NCBI GenBank assembly: GCA_016785225.1
Contig: JAFBJZ010000824.1
Location: 1 to 64,000, forward strand
DNA: 64,000 nt
Reading direction: 5' to 3'
Origin: Psettodes erumei
Taxonomy: Eukaryota; Chordata; Actinopteri; Pleuronectiformes; Psettodidae
Every line of letters begins with the position of its first letter. The stretch's first letter is position 1. Positions 1 to 11,398 of this stretch are shown here, piece after piece. The position numbers and the translations under genes were made by a program. The notes below the pieces were generated by a model, which did not search any database, had not been told where the DNA came from, and worked only from the letters and a program-made list of their open reading frames with translations.

Positions 1-681
1 TATAAGGCCTATTATGCTATGGAGTGACTATAAAACAACCTTCTAAGAGGTTTTGGTGCATTTTCAGGACAAAAAATTTTTGGAGATTTTTGGCATTTTT
101 CGACATACTATACTATGTCGTTTTTTTCAATTTTTGGACATCCTGTAATATGACCTTTTTTGACCTTTTTATGCATCTATAAGGCCTGTTATGCTATGGA
201 GTGACTATAAAACAACCTTCTAAGAGGTTTTGGTGCATTTTCAGGACAAAAAATTTTGAGATTTTTGGCATTTTTCGACATACTATAGTATGTCGTTTTT
301 TTCAATTTTTGGACATCCTGTAATATGACCTTTTTGACCTTTTTATGCATTTATAAGGCATATTATGCTATGGAGTGACTATAAAACAACCTTCTAAGAG
401 GTTTTGGTGCATTTTCAGGACAAAAATTTTTTGGAGATTTTTGGCATTTTTCGACATACTATACTATGTCGTTTTTTTTCAATTTTGGACATCCTGTAAT
501 ATGACCTTTTTGACCTTTTTATGCATTTATAAGGCCTATTATGCTATGGAGTGACTATAAAACAACCTTCTAAGAGGTTTTGTGCATTTTCAGGACAAAA
601 AATTTTTGAGATTTTTGGCATTTTTCGACATACTATAGTATGTCGTTTTTTTTCAATTTTTGGACATCCTGTAATATGACA
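1..681. repeat. Tandem satellite-like array, 3.9 copies of a ~176-bp unit
   Basis: Four copies start at 1, 178, 352 and 528, each beginning TATAAGGC; the last copy breaks off near 681. The units are nearly identical and very AT-rich. Units 2 and 4 share a perfect palindrome, GACATACTATAGTATGTC. Units 1 and 3 have CTATACTATG at the same place. Units 1 and 3 also read GGAG where units 2 and 4 read GAG just before the palindrome. The array therefore looks like two copies of a ~351-bp dimer. It lies downstream of spag6 coding exon 5 on the gene's strand, so it is probably inside a spag6 intron. The array may continue left of the window. Confidence 0.95.
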
Positions 682-1111
682 ATGGGTATATATTGTGGCA
701 GTATCTAGGATTTTTTAAACAGAAATATTTTGCTATAAAACTCTTTCTAATGGCTAATGTTTATTAATGTCCTTCACATTATATAACAGTAATTTAATGT
801 AATAAGATAGGGAAATTGCATTAAAAAAAACATTAAATAAAAGCATTTCTATTTTATCATTAAAAAAGAGTAACTTCAACAAGCAAGGCGATAAAAGGCA
901 CTGAGGTTACATACATTACATTCATACAAACAAGATTCACACATTTAGCACTCATGTTCTATTTGGTAAGGAGTGTTCTAAAGATTTAAAACATTTTACA
1001 AAGAAAATAAAACTAATAAGAGAAATTATCTGTAAAAACAAAGTTGTGATATATCATGAGCTGAGATAAACCACCAGCAGGTAACTGAAACTTTTCTTTG
1101 AACTGGCATAC
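682..1111. other. spag6 intron 5, unique AT-rich part
   Basis: This stretch lies between the tandem array and the donor of coding exon 5 (GT at 1110-1111, minus strand). I see no further ARM-repeat exon here. The rest of spag6 must lie to the left of the window. Confidence 0.6.
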
Positions 1112-2355
1112 CTTGAGTTTTGCATCTTGGTTGAGGATCATCTGTGCAAGGTGTGCAATGGCACCAGTATCCACCACAGTCTGTGCCAGCTCTGGCGTGT
1201 GTTTGCAGATGTCACTAAGGGTGGAGGCCGCGATACGTTTGAGGGCCATCTCAGGCTCCCGAAGACACAACAACAGCAGGGGGACAGCCCCCGCATCCAC
1301 GACGGACTGTGACAGCACTACACAATAATGGAAAGAGGTTGAAAATATGAAAGTGTGCAATTTAAAAGGAAAGAGTGTACACACCAAGAAACTGAGATAT
1401 GAAAAAAATATCATCTAAACATGTTTGTGCATCCTCTTTACATGCGTTGTGTCGTGCAATGTGGCCCAGAGCCCATGCTGCGGCCTCCTTCACTCCTGGG
1501 TCAAACTCCTCCAGGCAAAGAACCAGGGCATCCACCCCCCCACAGGCCGCCACAGCTTGGGACAGCTCAGGAGAGTGTTTCGCTACTGCGCGCAGAACAA
1601 ACGCTGCTGCCTTCTTATAGAACCTCTGCACACAAACACACAACCTCATATGATATGATCACATTGATATAAAACTGTAGAAATAAGATACAGAATAGTT
1701 ATCCTGCAATTAGATTGGATCTATATATTTGTTCATTTTAACCAGTAAATTGTTGAGGCATCTCATGTATATTCTACTACTACGTTTCTGCTGAAACATT
1801 ATGAACAATATATGCACTCCTTTTTCAATTGTGATATTTTAACAAATCAGCATTCAGCGTATGCCCATAAGGATAAAGGACAAGATACTAACATTCTGTG
1901 AGGCCAGGGAGTGGACCAGCTGGGGCAGGATGTCTTCCCTCACCACAGCCTCCGCCAGGTCATTGCTGTGGTCTGCCAGGCGGCCCAGAGCCAGAGCTGC
2001 CGTCTGCTGGATGCTGGGGACCGTGTCCAAAATCAGGGGACGCAGCAAGGACATTACACCTGGAGTAGGAGGAGAGGAGAGACATCGGGGAATTAAGCGG
2101 TTAAAGCAAACATCTTTTGGTGGATTATAATCTAAATTTCTTACCAGCATTTTGGAGTAGTTCTATGTTTTGTGGTCTGGATGCTAGATCAGCGACAGTT
2201 TGCACGAACTGTACCCTTGACTTCTGGTACTGTTCGAAAACTGCAAAGCACAAACATAACAGTATGTCACTGTGTGAATTACTGCTGACTCTTGTTGTTT
2301 TTATGTATCAAAACATCTTGCGAATCTCACCTTGAATGATCTGTCGCTGACTCAT
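1112..2355 (-). CDS. spag6: spag6, sperm-associated antigen 6 (ARM-repeat axonemal protein), N-terminal 226 codons
   Basis: SPAG6 is the vertebrate orthologue of Chlamydomonas PF16, an armadillo-repeat protein of the central-pair apparatus of motile cilia and sperm flagella. Five coding exons on the minus strand join in frame: 2355-2331, 2240-2145, 2059-1893, 1625-1442 and 1317-1112, all with GT/AG borders. The protein starts MSQRQIIQVFEQYQKSR and continues through ARM repeats with landmarks such as QQTAALALGRLADHSNDLAE, RFYKKAAAFVLRAV, FDPGVKEAAAWALGHIARHN and ALKRIAASTLSDICKHTPEL. These match human SPAG6 (about 509 aa) almost word for word, so roughly 44% of the protein is present and it ends in phase 0. 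The start is the ATG at 2355-2353. The exon 5 acceptor (TAG before 1317) is the least certain border. The remaining exons lie left of the window. No frameshift was seen. Confidence 0.95.
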
Positions 2356-2485
2356 TGTCACTCTGATGAAAAGCGGCTCTTAATAAAGATTTCGAATCGA
2401 TTTCCGTAAAACAAATTTATCACAGGATTATGGGCACCGTCTGTGCGCCCAGTCGCGTTTAAGGCTATCGGTGGTGTTTTCAGGT

Positions 2486-2499
2486 GTCGCCGTGGCAAC
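2486..2499 (+). promoter_or_regulatory. Perfect RFX X-box upstream of spag6
   Basis: The sequence GTCGCC-GT-GGCAAC fits the X-box consensus GTNRCC(N0-3)RGYAAC at every position. It lies about 130 bp upstream of the spag6 ATG. RFX factors, often together with FOXJ1, drive motile-cilia genes through this element. The match and its position are seen directly; occupancy is inferred. Confidence 0.75.
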
Positions 2500-4257
2500 A
2501 GGCAGGAAGCAGGATGTGTTCGCGAGCTCCCGTCAAAGATCGTCTATTTTAACGATTAATCACTCCGCTCACGCTCTCGCTGATCCGCTCGGATATCTCA
2601 CGGCTTCGCTTTTTCAAGCCTGAAATATCGCTCGGAGTGAGTGCTCCGTGCACTTCCTCGAACTCGACACAGTCCTTTGTTTGGCGCTAAAAGACAACCC
2701 CCGAACACAAGTCACACATATCGCAACATCGTTATACAACGCTATTCAGAAAACGCTGATAACAGTTACGTTTATGAGCTGATATTGGGCTGAGTTTTTC
2801 ATAATGATTTTTTTTTTTTCGTTTTTAAAATTTTTGCTTGCCCTGTCTGCTCGAGGAAAGTGTCCTCATATGACCCCACTGGATTCGTCTGTAAACTGCG
2901 CTTCAAAGAAGTGAAAGCAACGGCCAAAATAGACGTGATCATTATTGTTGCAAAAAGACACGGAAACATGACCGATCCAAAAATGATCTAGTTTCTCTCG
3001 TAGCTATTGCACTTTTTAAATCAAATGGATGATAAAGGAAAGATCCAAGCGATGGTGATTATTTATGCGCAAGTTGCATTTTAAAAATATGAATAGATCC
3101 ATTCATAACGCTGCATAATTTTGGTTATGTTGTCCTACAGCTGACTGAATGAGTGGAAGATATTTGGCCGATTCAGGAAACGATTCTTTCCCCCCAAATC
3201 CAATTGCTTCTTGTCTTAGCTATTTTTTTTTCTTTTTTTGTATTTTTCACAGGATTTCTTTACCCGGTATCAGCTATTTAAATGTACTTTTAAAATGCAG
3301 CACATGCTACGAGGTTTACATAAATATAAAACCCTCCGACATCTCAAGATGTTTCTGTGAAATCGATCACTGTCAGGGTTTTGTGTTTATTTCCTATTTT
3401 ATTTTCTTTATTTCTTTTTCTTTAAACACAAAATGTAAATGAAGGGTAATTATCACTTTATATTAAACGAGCCCTTTTATCCAAGCCCCAAATAGGCTAA
3501 AATATACTCCTAAGTATTAAGCATAAGCAATATTTTTGTTTTTATCTGTATGTTATCAAGTAATGAAGCTGTTCTGTGAAAGCTTGCTTACAAAAAATGT
3601 AATTTATCTCACAGCGTAACATACTTTCTTCTTCCGTTTTTTTGTGATACCGTCTTGAAAAAAATGATCCCGCCTGATTTGGCTACTAATTCTGATTTAA
3701 TCTGGTTTTGGAAAAGTTGGATTTGATTAACAAATTTTGGAGTCGCCTTGATGAACACAACTGTGTTTGTTTCTATTTTTCATAATAATTCAATTTTCAA
3801 AAGAAGATTAGAAGAAGAAAATTGAATTAATTATGGGAATGCCATTAGTTCAGTACAGCTTTGAATTGTCTTAAATTTAATGATTTCAGAAATTGCGAGT
3901 GGCAGTTTTACTTAACGATGAAAACGGATTATTTAAATAAAAGTAGGCTCGATGGCCGCACCGACAAATTACAATTTTGAGGCTAGATCTTATTACTTAC
4001 TTAGATCTTACTAAATTTCAATCAAAACCGCTGCGTTTCAGTGCACCGTAACTCAGTTATCTTCGTTGCCGCTGATTCAGACAGTTTCTGGCGCTTTGCG
4101 ACCCCCCCCCCCCAAAAAAAATAAATAAATAAATAAATAAATAAATAAAACAGTAAATAAAAAAGTAAATAAAACAGTGAAAAAAATAAGACTGACCTGG
4201 TGATCTTTACCGAAACAAACCCGAGCTGACTCATTCCGTAAGTGTAAAATGTTTTTT
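2500..4257. other. Intergenic region between spag6 5' end and bmi1 3' end
   Basis: AT-rich unique sequence without coding exons that I can support. 2500-2700 is moderately CpG-rich and is probably the spag6 promoter and leader. A hairpin at 3781-3835 is listed separately. A poly-C/poly-A run followed by an (AAAT)n run sits at about 4101-4150. Confidence 0.6.
3781..3835. repeat. Long imperfect inverted repeat (hairpin)
   Basis: The left arm AATTCAATTTTC (3787-3798) is perfectly complementary to GAAAATTGAATT (3817-3828), with an 18-nt purine-rich loop. The stem extends outward through CATAAT (3781-3786) and ATTATG (3830-3835) with one bulged base. It could be a decayed miniature element or a chance AT-rich hairpin. 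Confidence 0.7.
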
Positions 4258-5209
4258 TTTTATTTAGATGTTTTATACTGTGCAACAGTAACAATACAAT
4301 AAGTTGTCCATACAATCGAGCGATACAAATACGGGAAACACGGGAGACATGAAAAACATCTGTCAAGTGGGCATGAGATGGAGCCGCACAGGAGCCCAAG
4401 TCATTCCTTCAGAATAAAGGGGAAATTAGAGAATAACATCGCTGATTAAATATGCATTTTGTTTCTATTTACACGTGGATTTTCTAAAACTGCTTATAAC
4501 GACGTGGGGGATAAGCAATCCGATTCCACTGTAGCTACAAGAAAGTTTGTTTTTTGTTTCCAGTAAAAGGCAAAGTAAAGTTGCTTTTTCCTCCACGGGC
4601 TTTTTTTTTTTTTTACAGTGAAGGCAGCAGCGCTCTTACAAATGGGTTTTCTTTTCATTGGAACTACAGGATTGATGACTGAAGCCCCCCCTCCCCAAAA
4701 AAAAAAAAACAAAAACAAAAAAAAACACGCAGAATCCTCTTTCTTCAAATAAAAGTGTTTTCATGAGCATGCATGTTCAAACTAGACCAAAAAAAATCCC
4801 AACACACATGAAATATTCATGATAAAACACGTTGAATCTGGAAAAAAACGTAAAAGAAAATATAAAAGTCTATCTTCAGTCGCTTCTGTAAAATAAAGAT
4901 GTAGCTTTTCAAAAAAGGGGGCAAATGCCTGCCCTTCTCCTTTCCAACGTCCTTTCTCCCATTCAACAAAGTTTGCGTTCATATTAAAATTCCCACGTCA
5001 CTCAACTTCCTCGTTCCTTTTATTTTGAAATGTCTCTGATTCCACTACGTTTTAAACTTACATATGGTGCCGTAATATTTATAACAACAAATGGAGAGAG
5101 AGAAAAAGAGATAACATTGTCTACACAATGGAACTACATTGGCATGAAGACAGTATTAGCTGAGCGGGTGTCTGGCGTTGGCTGGTCCGGTCCGGTCCGG
5201 AGCCCCGCG
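4258..5209 (-). other. bmi1: Probable bmi1 3' UTR
   Basis: The region lies immediately after the bmi1 stop codon on the minus strand. Minus-strand AATAAA polyadenylation signals appear close to the stop (about 5017-5022) and at about 4260. Which one is used cannot be decided from sequence. No other gene is seen. Confidence 0.45.
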
Positions 5210-5599
5210 TCATCCAGAGGAGGTCGACGAGCCGTTCAAAGAGACCTTCCGGGGCTTGGTGCCGCCGCCGCCGGCGCCGCTGGCGTTACCGAACTGGGTG
5301 AACGACCGGCTGGGGGTCGAGGGGGGAGGGGCGGGGGCGGCGGTGACGGCGGTTGGGGTCCCGTTGACGTTATTGGGGCCGTGTGGGAGCTGTGGGTGCG
5401 GGGACTGAGCGGGCGTGCCGGGGCTCGGCAGCGAGGAGGACGTGGACGGAGCCCCGGCGGGACTTCCGGCTTTGTCGCTGGCAGAGTCGCTCTCCGGACC
5501 GGATCTGCCCGCGCTGTTCTGACCTTCCTGCTGCGCGTGGCTCACCTTCATCTTCTTACAGCTGGGTCGGACTCGGTACTTCAGGGGTAAGGGGCCGTT
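5210..5599 (-). CDS. bmi1: bmi1 terminal coding exon: Ser/Pro/Gly-rich C-terminus
   Basis: 130 codons including the TGA stop at 5212-5210. It starts [18 protein letters not shown], matching human [18 protein letters not shown]. It then runs into a low-complexity region rich in Ser, Pro, Ala and Gly, the counterpart of the mammalian PEST-like tail, ending LNGSSTSSG. It is GC-rich compared with its surroundings, which produces long spurious open frames on the opposite strand. Confidence 0.95.
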   Translation of the reverse strand, partial: NGPLPLKYRVRPSCKKMKVSHAQQEGQNSAGRSGPESDSASDKAGSPAGAPSTSSSLPSPGTPAQSPHPQLPHGPNNVNGTPTAVTAAPAPPPSTPSRSFTQFGNASGAGGGGTKPRKVSLNGSSTSSG

Positions 5600-8500
5600 C
5601 TGCGTCGGTGACAACACAGCTATTAGCCTGTAGTATGGGCTATTTTGTTAAATAAGTGTAATGTGGCGTTCAGGCCCCATTTTAAATTATTAAAATGTAT
5701 AAATAATTTGTCTGAGCTACACTTTTTCCCCATTCAACAGCCTCTTGTCAGCCTACGTGGGTCTGTCAGTAAATATTTTTTGAAATATATTTTTTTATTG
5801 AACACATTTGTTACACATTAAGAAGTGAAAACTCATATTTAACAAAAAAAATGTTATGTGCTTTATCAAAAATTGGTGCCAAAAAAATATGTGTATGAGT
5901 TTCAATGCACAGTATGAAGTGGTAAAGCACATTTAAAAAATAAAATTTAAGTACAACCTAATTTTAAGGTCACCACTCTGAATTTGATGTCAGGGCAGTT
6001 ATTTATTTTGGTATTTAAACAAAACTGGAGTGACTGTTTTCGTTAATATACTTGATGTTTCATTATATCCATATCTGTCTGATGAAAACAGGTGTGATTG
6101 TGACAAAACTCATCTGACAATGTAGATGACTCGAAACAATAATTTATTTAGTACACTTTTAATAAATGGCCAATATAAGGGCATTTAGGATTTGGCCCTC
6201 CGCAGTGGTTGAGGATAAACAACTGAAATCAAATTTTCCCAGAAAAACGGTCTTAAAAAGATGACTTACCCTTCTCCAAGTGTAAATATACGCTATATCC
6301 ATTAATGTGTAGTAGTCTTTCAGAGGTTCATCTTCATACATGACTTCAACCTGGAGAGAGAAAAATGTAAGTCATTTTAATAATAGAATAAAATAGCAAA
6401 TATATCCACATTTAAGTAAAATATAGATTTACATTGAAATAGTTGAAATGTGGAGTTGATATTTGTCAATAAAGAAATAAGTAAAGAACAAAAAAAGACC
6501 TGGTAGGCGTTTGGGATATCCATTTTGCTGCGCAGAAACTTCCTTAGATGCATGACTGTCATGGCTGCTGGACACTGTAAGTACCTCTTGTTAGCCACCT
6601 GCAGATTACATGCATCCAAAGTTATACATGCATACATCCAGTGTGTTTGTATAAAAGCATAGTGATGTTTAATGTGGCAACACGTCTAAAACATTACAGA
6701 GGACAGAGACTGGTCCACCTTAAACTCAGGAGGAAACAATGCTGTTGCTGTTTCTCAAGAGAATGTGACTCAGTAGACAGGTGTGAGCAGAGGTGGCAAA
6801 CTTAGTATTCAGCTAAATGAGGAGGAGCTTCTAGGATGATTTGTCTTGCAGAATGTTAATGAGAGAACAATAAAGCTGGGAAAGACTGTGGCCAAAACAT
6901 ACCTGATCTTTTGACTGCTTGTCCTCCACTGAAATTCCCAGCCTGCACAGAATTAAAGGGAAAAATTTATCAAACCTGCAATATTCACGTTTCTCCTGTG
7001 CCACCAAAAGAGAACTGAATTATCTTTTTTAAAAAAAATCATATTCAAAAAGTGTTTTTTTTGTAAACATCATATGAGCTACAGAATCAGCCTCCTGAAT
7101 GAAAAGTACAAATAAAATTCACCATTCCCCCCCCCGCAGATATTACTTTTTTCCTGAAACTTAATCTGACACATACTGCTGCAGCTTGTTAGGTTACTCA
7201 TGCCCAGAGCTGCTACAGTGTTTTTACAGCACTGCAAAGACAACACCGCCACTATCTGAAAGAATGTGGTAAATTAAAAAAAAAGAAAAGAGTAAAAATT
7301 AATTAATGCTTCCTTAACCTCACAACGGCTGGGTCTGGAGTGTGTGTAAACATAGAGCAGACTGAAAAAAGACAGCATTTTAACCATGAAAAAGGTGTGT
7401 TGCAACATATTGTTGGAACAGTGAGCTAGGAGGTGACAGGACCTGCTGTGTTTTGATCCAGGAGAAGAGATGGGTCCATAATGACTCAATAACACCATAA
7501 TTCTGACTGGATTTGATCATTTACAATGAAGTACATTGTCTGAGACTATTGAGTCTTTTACATCCAAACGCAATTAAATGGAACATATGACATCAGTGAC
7601 CAAGCATTGACTCAATTACCACTTTTGTGGAACTAATGGGTCCAAAGGGACCTTGTGACCTCTGCAATTGCATTTCCTCTGCATTTCAACATAAATATGC
7701 AACTGTACACACACAATCGCTCGCTTTGACATCCACCGGTGCTCGATAAGCCAGCCTACCTGCTCTGATCAAAGAACTCGATAGAGAGGCTGATGATCTC
7801 ATCATCTGTGATAATTCTCTTGTCTTCGTCCGCCACCTCCCCACGATCCTCATTCGATCCATTTGAAGCTGCAGGGGGAAAAACAAAAACCAAACAAACA
7901 GATTGGCTCACCTCTAAAAAGGGAATACATATTTTTGGATCATACGTTAACACCATCCTTTTACCCAAAAAGGTAGGATTTTTTTTTTAAACTCACCATC
8001 TACAGGGTGCTCTGCATAAAAGTCTCTTCTCCTCTTCATTTCGTCTGAGGACATTGAGAATGGCAAGTCTTTACTAGTCTGTCCACTTCCAGTTAACACA
8101 GGAAAATCATTTTATGGCTGAAAACAGTGTATTCTCTTTTTTTCTCTCTCTCTCTCTCTCCGTGTGCTTTGCAGTATGAAATCTCAACATGATTTCACTG
8201 AACACATTTACATTAGAATAGAGATACTGATGTGATAGTTGACAGAAGTAACGTTTTGATGCAATAAATGGCAACATTTAACTTATGGGTTATTTCGACA
8301 AAGCGAAATTTGCCACTGCCTCACGTTCCACTTCAGTGTCAAACGTCCTATCGCAAATGAGTCGAGTTTTGCCCGACCTAGTTTTTCGATACTGCCGAAT
8401 GACTATGTACGAAACAACTCATGCAGTGAAAAAGAGATGAGGGAATATAGGCAGGTATAGAGTCGGACTGAAAGTGAGACATGTGCAATACAGAGTTGAT

Positions 8501-9681
8501 TCGATAGTCTCGCGCTTACTTTTGAAGAGGCCAGGGACCAGCTTGTACACGATGTCTTGTAGGGTTTTGTCAGACCTGGAGTGGAAGACGAGCTTCAGTC
8601 AAAGTTGCTGAGAACTGGTACTGAGCATTTATAGTTAAAAGTAATCAAGCAAAAAAAAAAAAAAAAACAATGCAGGTGGATTTTTTTCCTAATCATTTAA
8701 ACTTAAAACTTAACATAAGAAGCTGTGCTATATATAACGATAACTCCTAAATACATCATTTAATGCATTAGAGCTCACATACAATGTTTATGCAAAACAT
8801 AGACATGCATAGCTGCTATTAAAAGCTGTAAAAAATCCCACATAAGCCGCCTGCGAGTTTCCGATGTCCGACTATTTTTAAATTCAACTGGTTGCAATGG
8901 GGAAACCACAAAGGGAAGAAAAGGAAAACAAAGAAGGTTCAAATTTGACATGGCTGCTTAACATTAAAAAATGAAAATATATATATGAGAAGAACACACA
9001 AAAAAGCCTTCTGAAGTGCAACAATCCAACCCATGATGAGGCAGAAGAGAAAAAAAAGACGGTTTATTCCACAAAACTTGAGACAGACTGCTTTGTCTAA
9101 ACAAAGAGATCAAATCCATATTTAATGGAAAATAAGAAAAACAAAATGACGCAGGTCATGGCAGAAAATGCAGTGACCGCAGTTCTCACCTGATGTTGAG
9201 CAGAGGCTTGGTTTTGTGGACTTGTACGTCACAGATGGGACAGTATTTGCTGGTTTCAAGGTAGCGTACGATGCACATCTTGCAGACTGCAAACCATAGA
9301 CAAAAAAAAAAGAGTGAATATCATATTTCATCTGCAAGGTCATCTGGAATATGAACAGGCAGGCTATTGGTGAATCTGAAGTTGAAGTTGTTGTTGCTGA
9401 GGAGAAATCTCTTCTCCAGCAGTGAGAAGTTGAACTAAACGCTGATGTGCAGAAGAAAAAGATTCCTTCAGGCGATGACCTTTCTTCAACACATTCTACA
9501 TGCCATAACATTTCCAGGTCCCCCCCCTACTCTACGAAGGGGAGCGCTTATTTTTGTGGGTTTGCTCACATGAGTGAAGACATTCGATTATGGTGGTCGC
9601 GTCGATGAAATATCCTCCGCACAGGACACACATGAGGTGAGGGTTGAGCTCCGTAATCTTTATCCGGGTCGTTCGATGCAT
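5210..9681 (-). CDS. bmi1: bmi1, Polycomb complex PRC1 RING finger protein (PCGF4), complete coding region
   Basis: BMI1 is the PCGF4 subunit of canonical PRC1. It pairs with RING1/RNF2 to monoubiquitylate histone H2A and represses Hox and Ink4a/Arf loci. Nine minus-strand coding exons join in frame to 343 aa (human 326): 9681-9570, 9286-9190, 8575-8520, 8044-7997, 7868-7760, 6942-6903, 6598-6500, 6350-6270 and 5599-5210. The N-terminus [18 protein letters not shown] is identical to human as far as I remember it. The RING is C3HC4 with C18, C21, C34, H36, C39, C42, C53 and C56. A basic KRRR follows at 92-95, then the acidic [19 protein letters not shown] stretch, the RAWUL ubiquitin-like domain (about 155-230), a KKMK basic patch and a Ser/Pro-rich tail ending NGSSTSSG. 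The small exon 6 is the divergent part. Teleosts have bmi1a and bmi1b; I cannot tell which this is. commd3 lies upstream on the same strand. Confidence 0.97.
6270..6598 (-). CDS. bmi1: bmi1 coding exons 7-8: RAWUL domain core
   Basis: Exon 7 (6598-6500, 33 codons) encodes [20 protein letters not shown] and the following LRSKMDIP. Exon 8 (6350-6270, 27 codons) encodes [20 protein letters not shown] and ends WRR. Both are in phase 0. This ubiquitin-like fold binds PHC/BCOR-family partners and is the most conserved part after the RING. Confidence 0.95.
9190..9681 (-). CDS. bmi1: bmi1 coding exons 1-2: RING finger
   Basis: Exon 1 (9681-9570) encodes residues 1-37 plus one base and holds the first zinc ligands. 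Exon 2 (9286-9190) supplies FCKMC, the [10 protein letters not shown] knuckle and [10 protein letters not shown]. The Phe codon of HSFC is split 1+2 across the intron. The coding exon extends into 5' UTR as far as 9705, where a CTCGCAG acceptor shows that a further, noncoding exon lies upstream. Confidence 0.95.
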
Positions 9682-11345
9682 GGTGAGAGGAAAGGAACAA
9701 CAATCCTGCGAGGAGGGAGAAAAAGAAAACGGAACGAGTCAAAACAACGCGTGCACGACAGAGGAACAGGCTTTCAGGGGGGCTGCAGCTCCGGTCACAC
9801 CATTTGGAGAGAGACCAAAAAAAAAAAAAAGGTTGCCGTTTGTTTGACTGTGTTAAAGCAACATCGTCTTTTATGCTAATCCCATAATAAGCAAAGGGGA
9901 AGGCGCGCGGTGGCAGATTGATGGGCGGTAGCTCCACACGGAGTCACCTGACCGAGGCGCGGTGAATGATCATAAATCAATCACCTCCAGCGGGAGATCG
10001 ACGGGGTCCGACAAATCAGCCCACGAACTAATCTGAGTCCGAATCGTTATTGCCATTATACACGAAGTACAAGGAAAATCCACGCAGTGCCATCCAGTGC
10101 GAAGAAAGCCAGCGAACTATCTCACTAACATTTTTTCCAAAGAATATAAATAAAAGTCACAGGGTTTTGCCGGGTACAACCGTGAGTAATGGCGCAGAAA
10201 ACGGTGCGGATTCACAACGCCATCTTTTGCGGGCTGAAGCAGTTTTTGGCGTTTAAAGGAGCAAGACGGGAGAAGGAAAAAAATACTGAAAATGAAACAA
10301 ATCTTTAAAAAAAAAAAAAAAAATCATGCATCCGCGTCTTGCATCGCCCTGGCGAAAACTGGATAGATTTTGTTGGTGAACGCTCCACTTTATGCAGCAA
10401 CGATTTTTACCGAAAATGGGATATTTCGGGTGGAAAACAATCTCATAGACGCGACGGTTGTGGCGCTCCGGGCTGAGTGTGGGTCGGGGTGGGAAAGGTG
10501 GATGATAGGAAATCACCGATTCGCTGCGTCAGGTGTGCCACACAGGCTGGGAGGGAGAGAGAGGGGGACCTGAGCGTTTCTATGGCAACCCCTTTTGCTT
10601 TTTAGCCCACATGGCTGGTCGCCAGTGACCAGAACAAGGCAGGATGTCAAAGCGAAAACAACGGCGCGGCGAAGCTGCCGGTGTGCGGAGCGGCAGCGGG
10701 CAGTGGGAGTCGGGAGGTTTTCCCTCCCCGTCCCTCCGCGCACACGAGACAGCCGCTGGACTGCCGGGCTGCCGACAGCACGGCTGCCATTTTGTGGAGG
10801 AAAAAAAAAAAGCCCGTATCGGTTCAACGGGCTGCGGGGTTTCCTTCGAAAGAAGGGGGAGCAAATAAAGGCAGTTTCCGACGAGCTTCCCAAATCTTCG
10901 CGGAGCACCGGAGAGGAGTGCAGCCCGCGCGCCCAACTCCGAGAGCAATCTCAGCTTTATCCTCGCTCGTTTTGCGCCGTTCGTGTGCGGGTTTTTTTTT
11001 TTTTTTCCTTCTCAAGGCGTACGCGCGATCGTCAGCGCCGCGCAGCACCAACATGGCCAGGCGGCAGCGACGGCGCTGAAGTTGAGGCGCAAAACTGGAT
11101 TATGATCCGACTTATTTATTCTGCGCCATTGTCAACTAAAAGTCACGCGCTGCTCCCTCAGTAAACGTCATCGCTGCGTAGGACTTTACGCTTGAGTGTT
11201 TAACATAAAAAAAATCTGCTTCTGTTGAGCCACGAAAGCTCAAACTGTGAAATAAGTCAACGCCAATCGTGTTTTTTTTCCGTTTCAACAATATTCGTGA
11301 GCCATGAGGCAGAGCGATCGTGGATACAAAGTCATAACTCACTGA

Positions 11346-11346
11346 T

Positions 11347-11398
<52 letters not shown>
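11346..11398. repeat. (TAA)n trinucleotide microsatellite
   Basis: About 17 uninterrupted TAA units, ending TAATAGTAATA. They give spurious poly-Ile and poly-Leu reading frames. Confidence 0.97.

Noticed and set aside
5030..5655. Long plus-strand ORFs (186, 76 and 90 aa) opposite the last bmi1 exon
   Set aside because: They are antisense shadows of the GC-rich bmi1 C-terminal exon, with no splice or family support.
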